From Pelotalea chapellei (GTDB taxonomy: Bacteria; Desulfobacterota; Desulfuromonadia; Geobacterales; Pseudopelobacteraceae), in assembly GCF_018531195.1 (NCBI RefSeq), contig NZ_JAHDYS010000010.1, forward strand, positions 123,396 to 187,395: 64,000 nucleotides of DNA, in the 5' to 3' direction. This document shows, in pieces, positions 8,653 through 19,000 of the stretch; positions within the stretch are counted from its first letter, which is position 1; each line of letters starts with the position of its first letter. Below the pieces are notes generated by a model. That model ran no database searches. It had not been told where the DNA came from and saw only the letters and a list, made by a program, of their open reading frames with translations. Position numbers and translations under genes: made by a program.

Positions 8653-9686
8653 TGTTTATCTCCCGCTTCCTCCACTACCAGGTGCGGCATAATCTGCAGC
8701 ACCTGATTATCCAGGTTACTGACCGGTGCAACATGCGGTGTGGCCACTGCTTTGTGACGGAAGGGAAGGGTGCGGAGCTTTCTCTGGAAAACTACCGTAA
8801 GTTGGGGATGGAAGCCGGCAGGTTGTTTTGGCTGGATATTGCGGGAGGGGAGCCATTCCTGAGAAGCGATCTGGCGGAGATAGTCTCCTGCTTTAAGGCT
8901 CGGGTGGTGCAGGTTCCGACCAATGGCAGCCTTCCGGAACAGGTTGTGGAAGGGGTGCGGCGCATCAGGGAGAAGACCGGGGCCCAGGTGGCGGTTTCGG
9001 TAAGCATCGACGACATTAAAGAGGAACACGATCGACTTCGAGGGCAGGCCGGAGCCTGGGATCGGGCCTGGCAGACCTTTGAGGCGCTCCGGGCGCTTCA
9101 GGTTCCGGTCAAGATCAATACGGTGCTGACAAAGAACAATCTGACCAGGATGCCGGAACTGATGGCCTATGTAAGCACGCGCAAGCCCGACTTCCATTCC
9201 GTGATTTTCCATCGTGGTATTTCCCGAGATCCTGAGGTCGGGCTACCGGAGGTGGATGAGTTGAAGCGCCTGGCTTCCGTAGCGCTGCAGATTCTGGGCA
9301 GCTACGGTTATGGTCAGAATCGGGTGAAGGCCCGTATCCTTAGAAATTACCACCGGCTCCTCTGGACAACCAGTATCCGGATAGTGGAGGAGGGACGGCA
9401 GGTGATCCCCTGTCTTGCCGGCTCCGCCCATCTGGTTGTTCATGCTGATGGCGGAGTTTCACCCTGCGAAATGCTGCCGACGGTGGGCAATGTGCGGGAA
9501 ACGACTTTGGCAGATATTCTTGCCGGCGAGCGCTTTCGCCGCCAGTGTGCCTCCATTCGGGCCAACGGCTGTCACTGCACCCACAACTGCGCGCTGATGG
9601 ACAGCCTGCTTTTCAGACCCGTCAGCTTCCTTCAACTACTGCACCAGCCTCTTCCTGCACCGCTGCAGGCTGGAAACCCTGCCTGA
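8652..9686 (+). CDS. Radical SAM/SPASM-domain protein within glycan block
   Basis: The radical SAM [4Fe-4S] motif CxxxCxxC is at residues 26-33 (CNMRCGHC), followed by a GGEPF motif. The C-terminal third has SPASM-like cysteines (CLAG, SPCE, GCHCTHNC) expected to bind auxiliary iron-sulfur clusters. The start overlaps the upstream epimerase stop, and the next gene begins one base after its stop. SPASM proteins commonly modify peptides, but some sit in glycan clusters and act on small molecules. Because it is coupled to epimerase and glycosyltransferase genes, I favour a role in making or modifying a glycan. A role on the peptide at 3083-3145 cannot be excluded. Confidence 0.85.
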   Translation: MFISRFLHYQVRHNLQHLIIQVTDRCNMRCGHCFVTEGKGAELSLENYRKLGMEAGRLFWLDIAGGEPFLRSDLAEIVSCFKARVVQVPTNGSLPEQVVEGVRRIREKTGAQVAVSVSIDDIKEEHDRLRGQAGAWDRAWQTFEALRALQVPVKINTVLTKNNLTRMPELMAYVSTRKPDFHSVIFHRGISRDPEVGLPEVDELKRLASVALQILGSYGYGQNRVKARILRNYHRLLWTTSIRIVEEGRQVIPCLAGSAHLVVHADGGVSPCEMLPTVGNVRETTLADILAGERFRRQCASIRANGCHCTHNCALMDSLLFRPVSFLQLLHQPLPAPLQAGNPA

Positions 9687-9687
9687 C

Positions 9688-10695
9688 ATGGAGAACCGGG
9701 AGCAATCCGCCGTTGCAGAAAAGGAGCGCGTGCCGCTGATCTCGGTGGTGATCCCCTGCTTTCGGGCTCGGGATACGTTGCCGGCCCTGCTGGAAAGCCT
9801 GGAGCGGCAGAGCATCGGCCGGGATAATTTCGAGATCATCGTCATTGATGACGGTTCCGATGACGGTACCCGTGACTATCTTGCAACGGTGCCGGCGGTT
9901 CGGCTGGAGCTTCAGGAACATCGCGGCCCCGGTGTGGCCAGAAACGTCGGCAGCACCCTGGCAGCCGCGGAGTTGGTGCTCTACCTGGATGCCGACTTGA
10001 TCGCTTCTCCGGGGCTTCTCGAAGCCCACTGGCACCATCACCGTCAGAACCCGGCGCTGGCCGCGACAGGGGGGAGCGTGATGCCGGTCCGCCCATACCC
10101 GCTGCTCTCCTGGGGGCTTGTGGACCACCTCTGCAGCTGGTTCAATGTCTATCCTGAGTTCGAGCACGGGGGAAAGCCGGAGTACCTGCCGAGCCTCAAT
10201 TTTTGCGTCAAGAAGAGGTTGGTCGACGCAGTCGGGATAGCCTGGCAGAATGGATTGACGGTAACCGGCGAAGATGTGGTCTTCTGTCATGACCTGCACC
10301 GTGCGGGGCTGTCCATCGCCTTTGTACCTGAAGCAGTGGTGTTCCACCGGGACCGTGAGACCATGGCCGGATACCTGCACCACATGTTCCGCTGGGGGGA
10401 ACATGCACCGTCGGTGCGCGGTACCTACCGGGACCTGAAGTACAGTTTCCTTTTTCCGGCCAGCCGTGGCGGGCTGCTGCTGACCACGCCCGCCATTGTG
10501 CTGGGATATACCTGGTTTCTCTGGTATTCCTGGGTCAGGGTGCGACCGCTGGCGGTCACCCTGGCGCTGCCGCAGATTTTCCTCGGCAGGCTCGCCTATG
10601 CCCGGGGCGTCTGGAAGGGGATGGCATTGGCACCCCGGCTACGGAACAGGGATTCTATCAATGCGGGACTGAAAGCGACGGAGAATATTCCATGA
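9688..10695 (+). CDS. Family 2 glycosyltransferase
   Basis: The GT-A fold signature is clear: ISVVIPCFRARDTLPALLESL near residues 14-35, then IVIDDGSDDGT and the DxD-type YLDADL. The C-terminal portion has one or two hydrophobic segments (about residues 260-300), which suggests membrane association. The stop overlaps the next gene's ATG (ATGA), so it is translationally coupled to the PIG-L deacetylase. It probably adds one sugar to the glycan built by this block; donor and acceptor are unknown. Confidence 0.88.
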   Translation: MENREQSAVAEKERVPLISVVIPCFRARDTLPALLESLERQSIGRDNFEIIVIDDGSDDGTRDYLATVPAVRLELQEHRGPGVARNVGSTLAAAELVLYLDADLIASPGLLEAHWHHHRQNPALAATGGSVMPVRPYPLLSWGLVDHLCSWFNVYPEFEHGGKPEYLPSLNFCVKKRLVDAVGIAWQNGLTVTGEDVVFCHDLHRAGLSIAFVPEAVVFHRDRETMAGYLHHMFRWGEHAPSVRGTYRDLKYSFLFPASRGGLLLTTPAIVLGYTWFLWYSWVRVRPLAVTLALPQIFLGRLAYARGVWKGMALAPRLRNRDSINAGLKATENIP

Positions 10696-11336
10696 ACATT
10701 CTGGCTGTCGGCTGCCATGCCGACGACATTGCCATCGGCTGTGGCGGAACCCTCGCCATGTATGCCCAGGCCGGCCACCGGGTCTACGGCATGACCCTCA
10801 CCGATTCAGAAACCCATTTCGCGGCAAAAAACATCCACCGCAGCCGTGAGCAGGCCTATGCCGAGGAGTGCGCTGCCGCGGGAACCATCGGCTACGAGGT
10901 AGTGGACTGTCGGGAGATTCAGTGCACCGTCGGTGAGCTGCGCTATTCGGTTGAGCTGATGCGCTACCTGGAGCATTTCCTCTTTGTCCATGACATCAAG
11001 ATGGTGTTCACCCATTGGCGCAATGACCAGAATATGGATCACCAGGAGTGCTACCGGCTGGTCACCACCGCTGCCCGTCACGTGGGAAGCCTTTTTACCT
11101 TCCGCGCCAACTGGTATTCCAATGCCACCAGCGCCCTGGGGGAGAATGTCTTCTCCGATATCAGCAAAACGGTGGAGATCAAGCGTACGGCGCTCAATGC
11201 CTTCCAGTCAGAAATTGCCAACCGCGGGGCGGAATGGCTGCACAGCTTTATCGATTACAACCGGATTCTCGGCGGCTGGCATGGCACGGGCCATGTGGAG
11301 CCATTCGAATGCATCCGCTTGAAGCTGGAGATTTGA
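10692..11336 (+). CDS. PIG-L family deacetylase
   Basis: This is a 214-residue protein of the LmbE/PIG-L family of zinc-dependent N-acetylglucosaminide deacetylases. The N-terminal metal-binding motif reads CHADDIAIGCGG where AHPDD is usual, and MDHQECYR supplies the downstream His. Length is typical. It overlaps the preceding glycosyltransferase by four bases. It probably removes an N-acetyl group from a GlcNAc/ManNAc-containing intermediate, which fits the UDP-GlcNAc epimerase upstream (inference). Confidence 0.88.
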   Translation: MNILAVGCHADDIAIGCGGTLAMYAQAGHRVYGMTLTDSETHFAAKNIHRSREQAYAEECAAAGTIGYEVVDCREIQCTVGELRYSVELMRYLEHFLFVHDIKMVFTHWRNDQNMDHQECYRLVTTAARHVGSLFTFRANWYSNATSALGENVFSDISKTVEIKRTALNAFQSEIANRGAEWLHSFIDYNRILGGWHGTGHVEPFECIRLKLEI

Positions 11337-11340
11337 GGAA

Positions 11341-12591
11341 ATGAACGCTCTGACTGCAGGCAATCTGCAGGCGCTTCTGGCGCCAGCAATAGCTCCACAT
11401 GCGAGCATTCTCTTTGCAGGTGAGTCCCTGCCACGGGAGCTGCTCAAATCGTTGCGTCCGGGCCGCGTGGTGGCTGTTTCTCCTGACCAAACGGGCTGGA
11501 GCGGGGAAGAGGGAATGCCCCTGGAGTACTGTCAGCTGCCGCTGGATGAGCTGGAATCAGATGCATCGTTCGACTGCATTATCATGGAGGGAAACCTGCT
11601 TGAACGGGGGGACATGACCCGCACATTGCATACCTTGCGGGCGCTGTGCCGCAACAACGGCATCCTGGTGCTCTGGGTAGGTGAACAGCCTTCTGTGGTG
11701 CGCCGCACCCAGAACCTTTTTTCCCACTATGGCAGCGACCGGGAAAGCTGGCTGCCCGATCATCTTTCGGAATCGCTTCTGGAGACCGCCGGATTTTCGA
11801 TCCGGGGGAGGGCGTGTTCCTGGCTGCTGGCCCAGGCCCGTCCCGTTCAGGAGCGGCGGCGCTACAGCTATTCCATCGTCATTCCCTGTTATAACGAAGA
11901 AGGGAATATTGCCGAATGTGTGGAACGAATTCCTGATCTGCAGCGCGAGTATGAAATCATCGTGGTGAATGACGGATCGACCGACCGCACCGCCGCTGTG
12001 GTCCGGTCCCTGATGGCGAGTCATCACCATCTCAAGCTGGTGGACTACGGGAAAAACCGGGGCAAGGGCTATGCCACCCGGGCCGGACTCAATGCCGCCA
12101 CCAAAGAGGTGCTGATGATTCTGGATGCCGACATGGCGGTGCGGCCGGAAGATCTGCCCCTTTTCATGGAGCCGTTTGAGATGTCCGACGCCGCCTTTGT
12201 CAACGGGACGCGAATGATCCACCCGTTCACCCGGGAGGCAATGGGGCCGGTACATGTATTCGGCAACCGGATGTTTTCACGTCTCCTTGCGATGCTGCTC
12301 AACCATCCGCTCACGGACACCTTGTGCGGTACGAAATGCCTGTTCCGCAAGGATTACCAGTTTTTTGACCTTAGGGATCCCGACTGGCCCGACTTTGATA
12401 TGTTGTTCGAAGCCGCCAGAATGAACCTGAAAATCGTCGAGCTGCCGATTCGCTACCAGCCCCGTTTGGCGGGGGTGTCAAAGATGAAGACGTTCCAGCA
12501 CGGTCTGCTGATGCTGCTGGTGGCTTTTCGGGGATATCTGAAGCTGAAAACGGATTCCGGGCAACTGCGCGTTAAGACTGGTGAAATGTGA
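11341..12591 (+). CDS. Methyltransferase-like domain fused to a dolichyl-phosphate-type GT2
   Basis: Residues 1-165 resemble a class I methyltransferase-like fold (hydrophobic strands with DCIIMEGNLL and LRALCRNNGILVLWV) but lack a clear glycine-rich SAM-binding loop. Residues about 178-400 are a GT2 domain of the polyprenyl-phosphate sugar transferase type (YSIVIPCYNEEGNIAE, IIVVNDGSTDRT, ILDADM). The start lies four bases after the deacetylase stop and the end overlaps the TPR membrane gene. The product may load a sugar onto undecaprenyl phosphate for the membrane glycosyltransferases at 4967 and 12588. Whether the N-terminal part is catalytic is uncertain. Confidence 0.8.
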   Translation: MNALTAGNLQALLAPAIAPHASILFAGESLPRELLKSLRPGRVVAVSPDQTGWSGEEGMPLEYCQLPLDELESDASFDCIIMEGNLLERGDMTRTLHTLRALCRNNGILVLWVGEQPSVVRRTQNLFSHYGSDRESWLPDHLSESLLETAGFSIRGRACSWLLAQARPVQERRRYSYSIVIPCYNEEGNIAECVERIPDLQREYEIIVVNDGSTDRTAAVVRSLMASHHHLKLVDYGKNRGKGYATRAGLNAATKEVLMILDADMAVRPEDLPLFMEPFEMSDAAFVNGTRMIHPFTREAMGPVHVFGNRMFSRLLAMLLNHPLTDTLCGTKCLFRKDYQFFDLRDPDWPDFDMLFEAARMNLKIVELPIRYQPRLAGVSKMKTFQHGLLMLLVAFRGYLKLKTDSGQLRVKTGEM

Positions 12592-14228
12592 ACCGAGGCA
12601 AGGGCGACAAAAAACAGCTGCTGTATCTTTCCGTTACCGTCGGGCTGATCTGCCTGGCGACATACCTGCGCGCTCTTGGCTGTGGTTTCGTCAACTACGA
12701 TGATCCGCTCTATGTCCTGAATAATCCGGTTATCAAACAGTTGAATTGGGATACCGTTGTTTCGGCCTTCACCCAGGCACACGTGGGATGGTGGATGCCG
12801 TTGACCTGGATCAGCTTTGCCATCGACCATTTTTTCTGGGGACTGGAGCCGTTCGGCTATCATCTGACCAATATCGTCTTTCATTCGCTCAATGCCGCAC
12901 TGGTAGTCCTGATTGCCGACCGCGTGCTGAGAATGGGAGCGGGAAAAGAAGAGCGGGAACTGCGGGCGGATGGTTGGATCCACCCGGTAACACTGCTGTT
13001 GGCCGGGCTTTTGTGGGGCATTCATCCGCTACGGGTGGAATCGGTGGCCTGGGTAACAGAGCGCAAGGATGTTCTGAACGGTTTTTTTTCCCTGGGAGCG
13101 ATCCTCTGGTATCTCTGTTACGTGCAGGCCAAGGAAATGTATGGCACGGGAGCGCGCCGGCCTTATGTTCTGTCGCTGGTCTTTTTCGCTCTTTCGCTGA
13201 TGGCAAAGTCGGTCAGTGTCGTTCTTCCACTGCTGCTGCTTGTGATCGACTGGTATCCGGCACGGCGTTTGCGGCGGGACAACGTACTGCCGCTTGTGAG
13301 GGAAAAACTACCCTTTCTGGCCCTGTCGGTTCTCATGGCCCTGGTGACAGTGTACTTCACGTCAGAGAGCAACTATCTGATTTCCTATGAGCTGTTCCCG
13401 TTCCACCAGCGGATGCTGGTTTCCGGCAACGCAATTTTCGAATATGTACGACTGTTGCTGCTCCCCGTGGGAATCATCGCTTTCTATGTCATCCCCGACC
13501 CGATTCCGCCAAGCTATCTTGTCACATCGGTCATTGTCGCCGTACTGTGCGTACTCATCTTTGCTTTTCGAAAATACCGTTGGATATCTGCCACCTGGCT
13601 GGCGTTCATCATTCCGCTTTTGCCGGTACTGGCGATATTGCAGAACGGGGATCAATCCTTCGCTGCCCGGTTTACTTATCTGCCCTCCGTAGCGCCGAGC
13701 ATTGCAGCGGGTGCGGCTATTGGTCTTGTTTTCAAGAAGGCCGGATCACGGCACCGTGTCTGGCAGTCAATTGTTATCCCTGTCCTGGCTCTGCTGGTCT
13801 TTTACGTCGTCGCAACTGTGAAGGACATTGCAGTCTGGCAGAACTCCGAGACTTTCTGGACACGGATCGTAAGCGTACGTCCGGGAGCAATTGTCCATAA
13901 AGAGCGCGGTCTGTATTACCATTCTGTCGGCAAATTTCATGAAGCTATCGGCGATTTTTCTGCAGCAATCCAGACAGCACCGGAAGCATGGCACCCCTAT
14001 CTTTACAATCTGTACGTTTTTCGCGGGGATTCGCTGCGTGCTGCCGGTCGTTATGCCGAAGCCTTGGATGATCTGACTGCTGCAATCAACCAGTTTCCGC
14101 ATCCTCCCTATTATTTTTTGCGAGGATCGGTCCTGAAAAGTATGGGTAGAGTTAAAGAGGCAGAAGCGGATTTTGGAGCTGCTGGGCCTGATCCCGGAAA
14201 GCTGGCATGGCTTTGGATTGCTAACTGA
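12588..14228 (+). CDS. TMTC-like multi-spanning membrane protein with C-terminal TPRs
   Basis: This is a 546-residue protein that begins with GTG overlapping the preceding stop. The N-terminus shows the pattern of bacterial TMTC/PMT-like proteins (FVNYDDPLYVLNNPVIK, then WMPLTWISFAIDHFFWG and an HPLRVESVAWVTERKDVL loop). About ten membrane segments and two to three TPR motifs in the last 110 residues follow. Relatives in eukaryotes are O-mannosyltransferases; the bacterial members are poorly characterised. It closes the glycan block and may transfer the lipid-linked sugar made by its neighbours to an exported acceptor, conceivably the flanking cytochromes (inference). Confidence 0.8.
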   Translation: MNRGKGDKKQLLYLSVTVGLICLATYLRALGCGFVNYDDPLYVLNNPVIKQLNWDTVVSAFTQAHVGWWMPLTWISFAIDHFFWGLEPFGYHLTNIVFHSLNAALVVLIADRVLRMGAGKEERELRADGWIHPVTLLLAGLLWGIHPLRVESVAWVTERKDVLNGFFSLGAILWYLCYVQAKEMYGTGARRPYVLSLVFFALSLMAKSVSVVLPLLLLVIDWYPARRLRRDNVLPLVREKLPFLALSVLMALVTVYFTSESNYLISYELFPFHQRMLVSGNAIFEYVRLLLLPVGIIAFYVIPDPIPPSYLVTSVIVAVLCVLIFAFRKYRWISATWLAFIIPLLPVLAILQNGDQSFAARFTYLPSVAPSIAAGAAIGLVFKKAGSRHRVWQSIVIPVLALLVFYVVATVKDIAVWQNSETFWTRIVSVRPGAIVHKERGLYYHSVGKFHEAIGDFSAAIQTAPEAWHPYLYNLYVFRGDSLRAAGRYAEALDDLTAAINQFPHPPYYFLRGSVLKSMGRVKEAEADFGAAGPDPGKLAWLWIAN

Positions 14229-14323
14229 ATGGTTGTTTCGATTGAGTGCGTGGCATCACCTATATAAGATCTTTTATTCTGACTTTTACATGAACGGACT
14301 GTACACCTTAAATTGGAGGTTTT

Positions 14324-15352
14324 ATGAAAAACACAATTTTGCCTGTCTGTACGATTTTTGCAGTTGTTATCTTATGGTCAGCTCGTGGCGAAGCTTATGA
14401 ATATGACGAGAAGGGAACCACGGAATTAATGGTGCAAATGATCACCGATATAGGCGGGCATGAGGCTATCGCTAGAAACAGCGGCAAAATATTGCGCTGC
14501 AGCCATGGCGGCACAAAAAAAATAACCATCCTGCAGACGAAGGGTGAAACCCGGTATACGGGGGAATATGACAACTGCAACCAAAATGGGAAGATCAGAG
14601 ACGGTATCTTCAAAATCGTCCTGGAAGGGGATGCCATCCTGGAAAGCAACTCAAGCCGTTCCAAAAATGGTGAGCTTTTCGATGCCGCCATGCAGGGGGA
14701 TACGACCCGGGTGAAGGCGCTGCTTAAGGCCAAGGCCGATGTCAATTACACCGAGAGCATCGAAAACGCCCAAAGCGGCTCGCTTAACGAATGGACGCCG
14801 CTCATGTCGGCAGTAGCTGCCGGAAATTTTGAAATGGTGCAGGTGCTGGTCAAGTCCGGGGCGTGGGTAAATTACATGAACAGCATGGCGGTTAATGCAC
14901 TCTGGATCGCAGCACATAATGGTAATTTGGAAATCGTGAAGTACCTGGTGAAACGGGGGGCAAATGTCAATAATTCAAATTACGAAAACGTGACCCCACT
15001 GATGGCGGCAGCAATGAACGGTCACCTTGATGTTGTGAAACTTCTGGTCGGGTCCAAAGCAGGTATCAATTTCAGCCATGTTGGCGGCGATACGGCGCTC
15101 ATGTTTGCATTAGGCCAACGGCATAACGACATCGCAAAATTTTTGATTGACGCCGGCGCCGACATCAACATTCGGAACAACTCGGGAATTACGGCGCTGA
15201 TCATTGCAGTTGCCGAAGGTAATGAGGAACTCACCAGGATACTGCTGGATAAAAAAGCGGATGCAACCGTTAAGACCAAGGATGGACGAACGGCACAGGA
15301 TGTCGCCCGGGCAAAAGGGCTGACCGGTATCATCAAGCTGTTGGAAAAGTAA
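14324..15352 (+). CDS. Exported ankyrin-repeat protein
   Basis: This is a 342-residue protein with a Sec-type signal peptide (hydrophobic core at residues 4-20, cleavage probable near RGEA). A short N-terminal domain of unknown type contains two cysteines (LRCSHGG, YDNCNQNG). From about residue 120 to the end there are six to seven ankyrin repeats (for example TPLMSAVAAGNFEMVQVLVKSG). It is predicted to be a periplasmic protein-interaction module. A good ribosome binding site (TTGGAGG) precedes ATG14324. It is separated from the glycan block by about 95 bp and followed by an intrinsic terminator. Confidence 0.88.
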   Translation: MKNTILPVCTIFAVVILWSARGEAYEYDEKGTTELMVQMITDIGGHEAIARNSGKILRCSHGGTKKITILQTKGETRYTGEYDNCNQNGKIRDGIFKIVLEGDAILESNSSRSKNGELFDAAMQGDTTRVKALLKAKADVNYTESIENAQSGSLNEWTPLMSAVAAGNFEMVQVLVKSGAWVNYMNSMAVNALWIAAHNGNLEIVKYLVKRGANVNNSNYENVTPLMAAAMNGHLDVVKLLVGSKAGINFSHVGGDTALMFALGQRHNDIAKFLIDAGADINIRNNSGITALIIAVAEGNEELTRILLDKKADATVKTKDGRTAQDVARAKGLTGIIKLLEK

Positions 15353-15411
15353 TTTCCGGTTCATCCAGTTTCTGCACATGTAGCGTAAAAATATTTCCTC
15401 AGTTTATTTTC

Positions 15412-15448
15412 AGCCATCTCGCCCAACTCGGGCCGATGGCTTTTTTTT
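15412..15448 (+). terminator. Intrinsic terminator after ankyrin gene
   Basis: A GC-rich imperfect stem (AGCCATC... pairing with ...GATGGCT) is followed directly by eight T residues. It lies 60 bp after the ankyrin gene stop. Confidence 0.85.
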
Positions 15449-16035
15449 GGACAAAAAAATCATCCTAGTGATGCCCGTCACATGCACCCAGTGAAATTCT
15501 TTCTATAAGTTATCCCCTGAATCCATGCCCAACCCCGTGCCGGGATCCCTTCGTTTATCACGCAGCACTCTTGATGGAATGTATATGATTGTCAGCCCCA
15601 GTCCGGTCAGTTCTTGCCCAGGCTCAAAAGCCCCTCATCGCCCCATGGTGCACCCCAGTGGAAGAAGATGATGGTTGTCGTGCATCGGCAAACATCTTTT
15701 TATGCGTTACCAGGCAGATTACACAAGCCAGTGCAGATATGTTTCCCGACCCATAACATCAAGTAATTTCGTCGCTTCTTTAGTAGTTTTCCCGGAAATG
15801 TGTCTGCAGTTATTGCCCCATATGATCAAGTTCGTTAGCCGTTTGTAGTTAATCAAGTGTAGTTAAATAATTTTTTCTTGATTTACCGGGGACTTGCAAG
15901 TTTAATGAGAGCCCAATGGTATACACTAATGAGAATAGGGCTTTGCGGGAACGGATCTGGAGCTGGTGCCTCCGACATGTGCCCCATTGCTGGCACGTCA
16001 GATTGCAGTTATTCGGATAATACGAGGGAACAGAA
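15449..16035 (+). other. Long intergenic leader upstream of giant cytochrome
   Basis: No credible gene was found here. The stretch is compositionally mixed and lacks a recognisable riboswitch; I looked for the GEMM-type cyclic dinucleotide motif seen upstream of some Geobacter cytochromes and did not find it. It contains a promoter-like pair at 15878-15906, a repeated TGTAGTTAA (15844-15852 and 15858-15866) next to it, and an inverted repeat AATCAAG/CTTGATT (15851-15857 and 15877-15883) that overlaps the -35 region. Confidence 0.5.
15878..15906 (+). promoter_or_regulatory. Candidate sigma-70 promoter for giant cytochrome
   Basis: TTGATT and TTTAAT are separated by exactly 17 bp, giving a fair match to the -35/-10 consensus. 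This would give an untranslated leader of roughly 120 nt before ATG16036. The flanking TGTAGTTAA direct repeats could be operator half-sites. Confidence 0.4.
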
Positions 16036-19000
16036 ATGGAAGCACTTGCTGCACAGAGGCTGGGTATGAGGCTGCGTACAAAAGTCGGCGTTGTATGTAT
16101 GCTCGTTGTGGGGATTTTTCTATATCAGGCTATACTCAAACCTCTGATCGGCGATACGGCGTCCAAAATTTATTATTTCACGCTGGATAGTTCAGGCGTA
16201 AACCTCGGAGCCGACGGCACCACCAACACCAATCAGACCCGCAACGGCAAGATCTCCATGAAGACCGGGGTATATGCAAGTTCCCGCAGGGTTACTGCCT
16301 CCGCCGTCACTACTGAACAGGATATGATCAGGGCTTACGGGCCTGCCTACGCCAGCATGCAGACCGTCACAGCCCCGGCAGTTACGATCGGTGTCAGGGA
16401 TGGCAACGGCAGCACCAACAACATCACCTGGAAGGCAAAAGTCTATGACTACAACCCGGCCGGTGCCGCCAACAACGGCGTACTGCTCTGGACTTCCGAT
16501 GCCGTAGAAGCCCATCCTTCAGTTCAGACTCCCCTTGAGTTGCCCTTTACCAATCCGGCCCCCAAAGATATCGCAGCCGGTCACCGTATCAAGGTGGTCA
16601 TCACCTGCCAGATGGCAAGTACCTCATCCGCTGCCCGTCTTTACTGGGGAAACAGCACCAACTACTCCTTCTTCTCCGTTACCGAAGCTCCTTATGTCGC
16701 TAATTCGGTGACCGTCACCAATCTTTCCGACTACTATAAAGGGCAGCTCAGCTCGGTTACCCAGGGCGACAGCAATATCGCCATGCTTCAGTTCGATCTC
16801 TATTCCAACGTTGCGGGCGGAGCGAACTGGACCGGTGGCAAACTCGACAAGATCGGCACCAACAACACCACTTACATCAGTGACGACGAACCGGGTGATG
16901 CCTCCTTTTACATTTACAAGGATGCTGACAGTGACGGTATGTTCGAAGCCTCGGACACCCTCGTCGGCGGACCCTATACCTTCAGCCAGCTCACCGGTCA
17001 AAGTTATGCCCTGACGACCCCCCAGACCATCACCTCAACCCCCCAACGTTATTTTGTCGTTTATAATGTTCTCAGATACGCTACTTACAACACCACCGTC
17101 GGGGCACGTATCGTCGACAGCACCTATTTCACGGTGACCGGCGCGGCTGGCGGTGTCACCAACGTTTCCAGCACATCTTCCTCGACCCCCATCATCAGGT
17201 ATGGCGGCACCGCAGTTACAAAGATCTATCCCGCTGACTGGGATAACGGTACTTCCCTGGCAGGAATTTCCGAATCAGCAGGGCCCGGCACCACCGACTC
17301 CACCTGTGTTACCAGGAACACCGCCGGTTCAGGATTTCCCCTGGTCGGCCTGCTCAACTACCCGGTCCACAGCTGCACCAGCGTCGCAGGACAGGGATAT
17401 TCAACCACCACCTCCCAGACCGACTTCGCCCGGCTTTATTTCGGCGGGGCCGGTTACGCGTCAATCATGAAGACCATCAAGGGGGGCTCGTTTGTCTACC
17501 GGGTCTACACACCTGCCGGAGGCGGTACAGTAACCCTGCGGCTCTTCTACGTTACCAGCGGCGGAGTCAGGGTTGATGCACCGACAGCCGCCACATTCTC
17601 GACTTCCACTTCGACCAGCCAGACAATCACCACCTCACTGGCCGGACAGGATTTCAGTTCTGTACCGGCCGGTGCCCGGCTCGGCATTCAGATCGGTGTT
17701 ACGGCCAACATGCGCATTGGACTCGGCAGCTCTGTCGGCGCCCAGCTGACAGTGCAGGAAACAGCGGCGGAAAACGAAAATGTGGATGTGGGCAATGGTG
17801 CAACGATAGCAAACGCCAGTGTATATGCGTCCGACGTCAATAAAGTGATTAACGGCTTCACCCTCAGCGCTGCAAAAGCCAAGACGATCAACTCGATTAC
17901 CCTCACCGGCAGCCCGATGTTCAACAGCACCAATGTCAAGGAAGTCAGGATTTATGCCGATACCGGTACCCTGGTCGGCACCCTTGACGGCAGCGATCCC
18001 CTGGTTGGTTCAACCACAACCATCACTGGTAACAGCGCCACCATATCCGGACTCTCCCTGGCCGTCGGTACAGCCACCAAGAAATACCTGGTCAGCGTCA
18101 GTATCGGCGATAATCCCAACACCAATGTGGTCCTCACCACTCTCGTCAGTAACCTCACCGTTGCCACCACAGGCACCATCGGGATAAACACCGATAAAGC
18201 CTCAGGCACCCTGACCATACTGCCGACAACATCACTGACTAATTTCATAACCGCCGAGCCGGGTAACCAGATCATTCCCTGGAACGCAGGCAAGACCAAA
18301 GTGGATGCCTTTGGCCTCAAAACCAACGGGGGCGTCAACGACACTATCAGCAATGTGACGGTCATGCTGACAACCACCAGCACTCTGCCGGTCGATAAAG
18401 TCATCTCGGATTATGTCGGGCAGGTGGATATCGTAAATGCTGCCGGTACATCTTTGGGGAAACTGACAGCCCCTACCGAAGACGACGATTGGCAGGTTCC
18501 CACCACCGGTCTGGCCGCAACCCAGACCGGCACTGAGTATTATGTGACCATCACCCCCAAGGGAAACCAGAACATTACCTTTACGGTCAAGGCAGTTGTG
18601 ATTTCGGTGGCCCATACGAGGGTGACCAACGCATTGCTGCTTAATGATTCCGGCAGCGCCATAATAACCATGGATCAGCTGCCTCCCACGGAGCCATCTC
18701 TTACCGCCGTTACCGGTACTTACCATAATGACACCGATCGTGCCGAAATTGACCTGAGCTGGATCGGCTCCACCGACCTCAGCGGCAGTGCAGTTACCTA
18801 TAGACTGGTGCGCGGCCTTGGTAATGCGCCGGCTCCCCGTAACTGCGTGACCGATGGTGTCAAGTCATTCCTGGTTTACCAGGGATCGGCACTGTCATAC
18901 ACCGAAAAGGGACTGGATGAAGGTGTCTCTTACGGCTATCGTGTCTGTGCAGTCGACTCGGTCGCCAATACCAGCGCAGGTTCCGCCAAGGGCACTACTG

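Noticed and set aside
15991..16006. TGGCAC...TTGCA resembling a sigma-54 promoter 30 bp before the giant cytochrome
   Set aside because: The spacing between GG and GC is one base too long, and sigma-54 promoters tolerate little variation in spacing.
15449..16035. Possible GEMM riboswitch before the cytochrome
   Set aside because: The characteristic conserved segments were not found.
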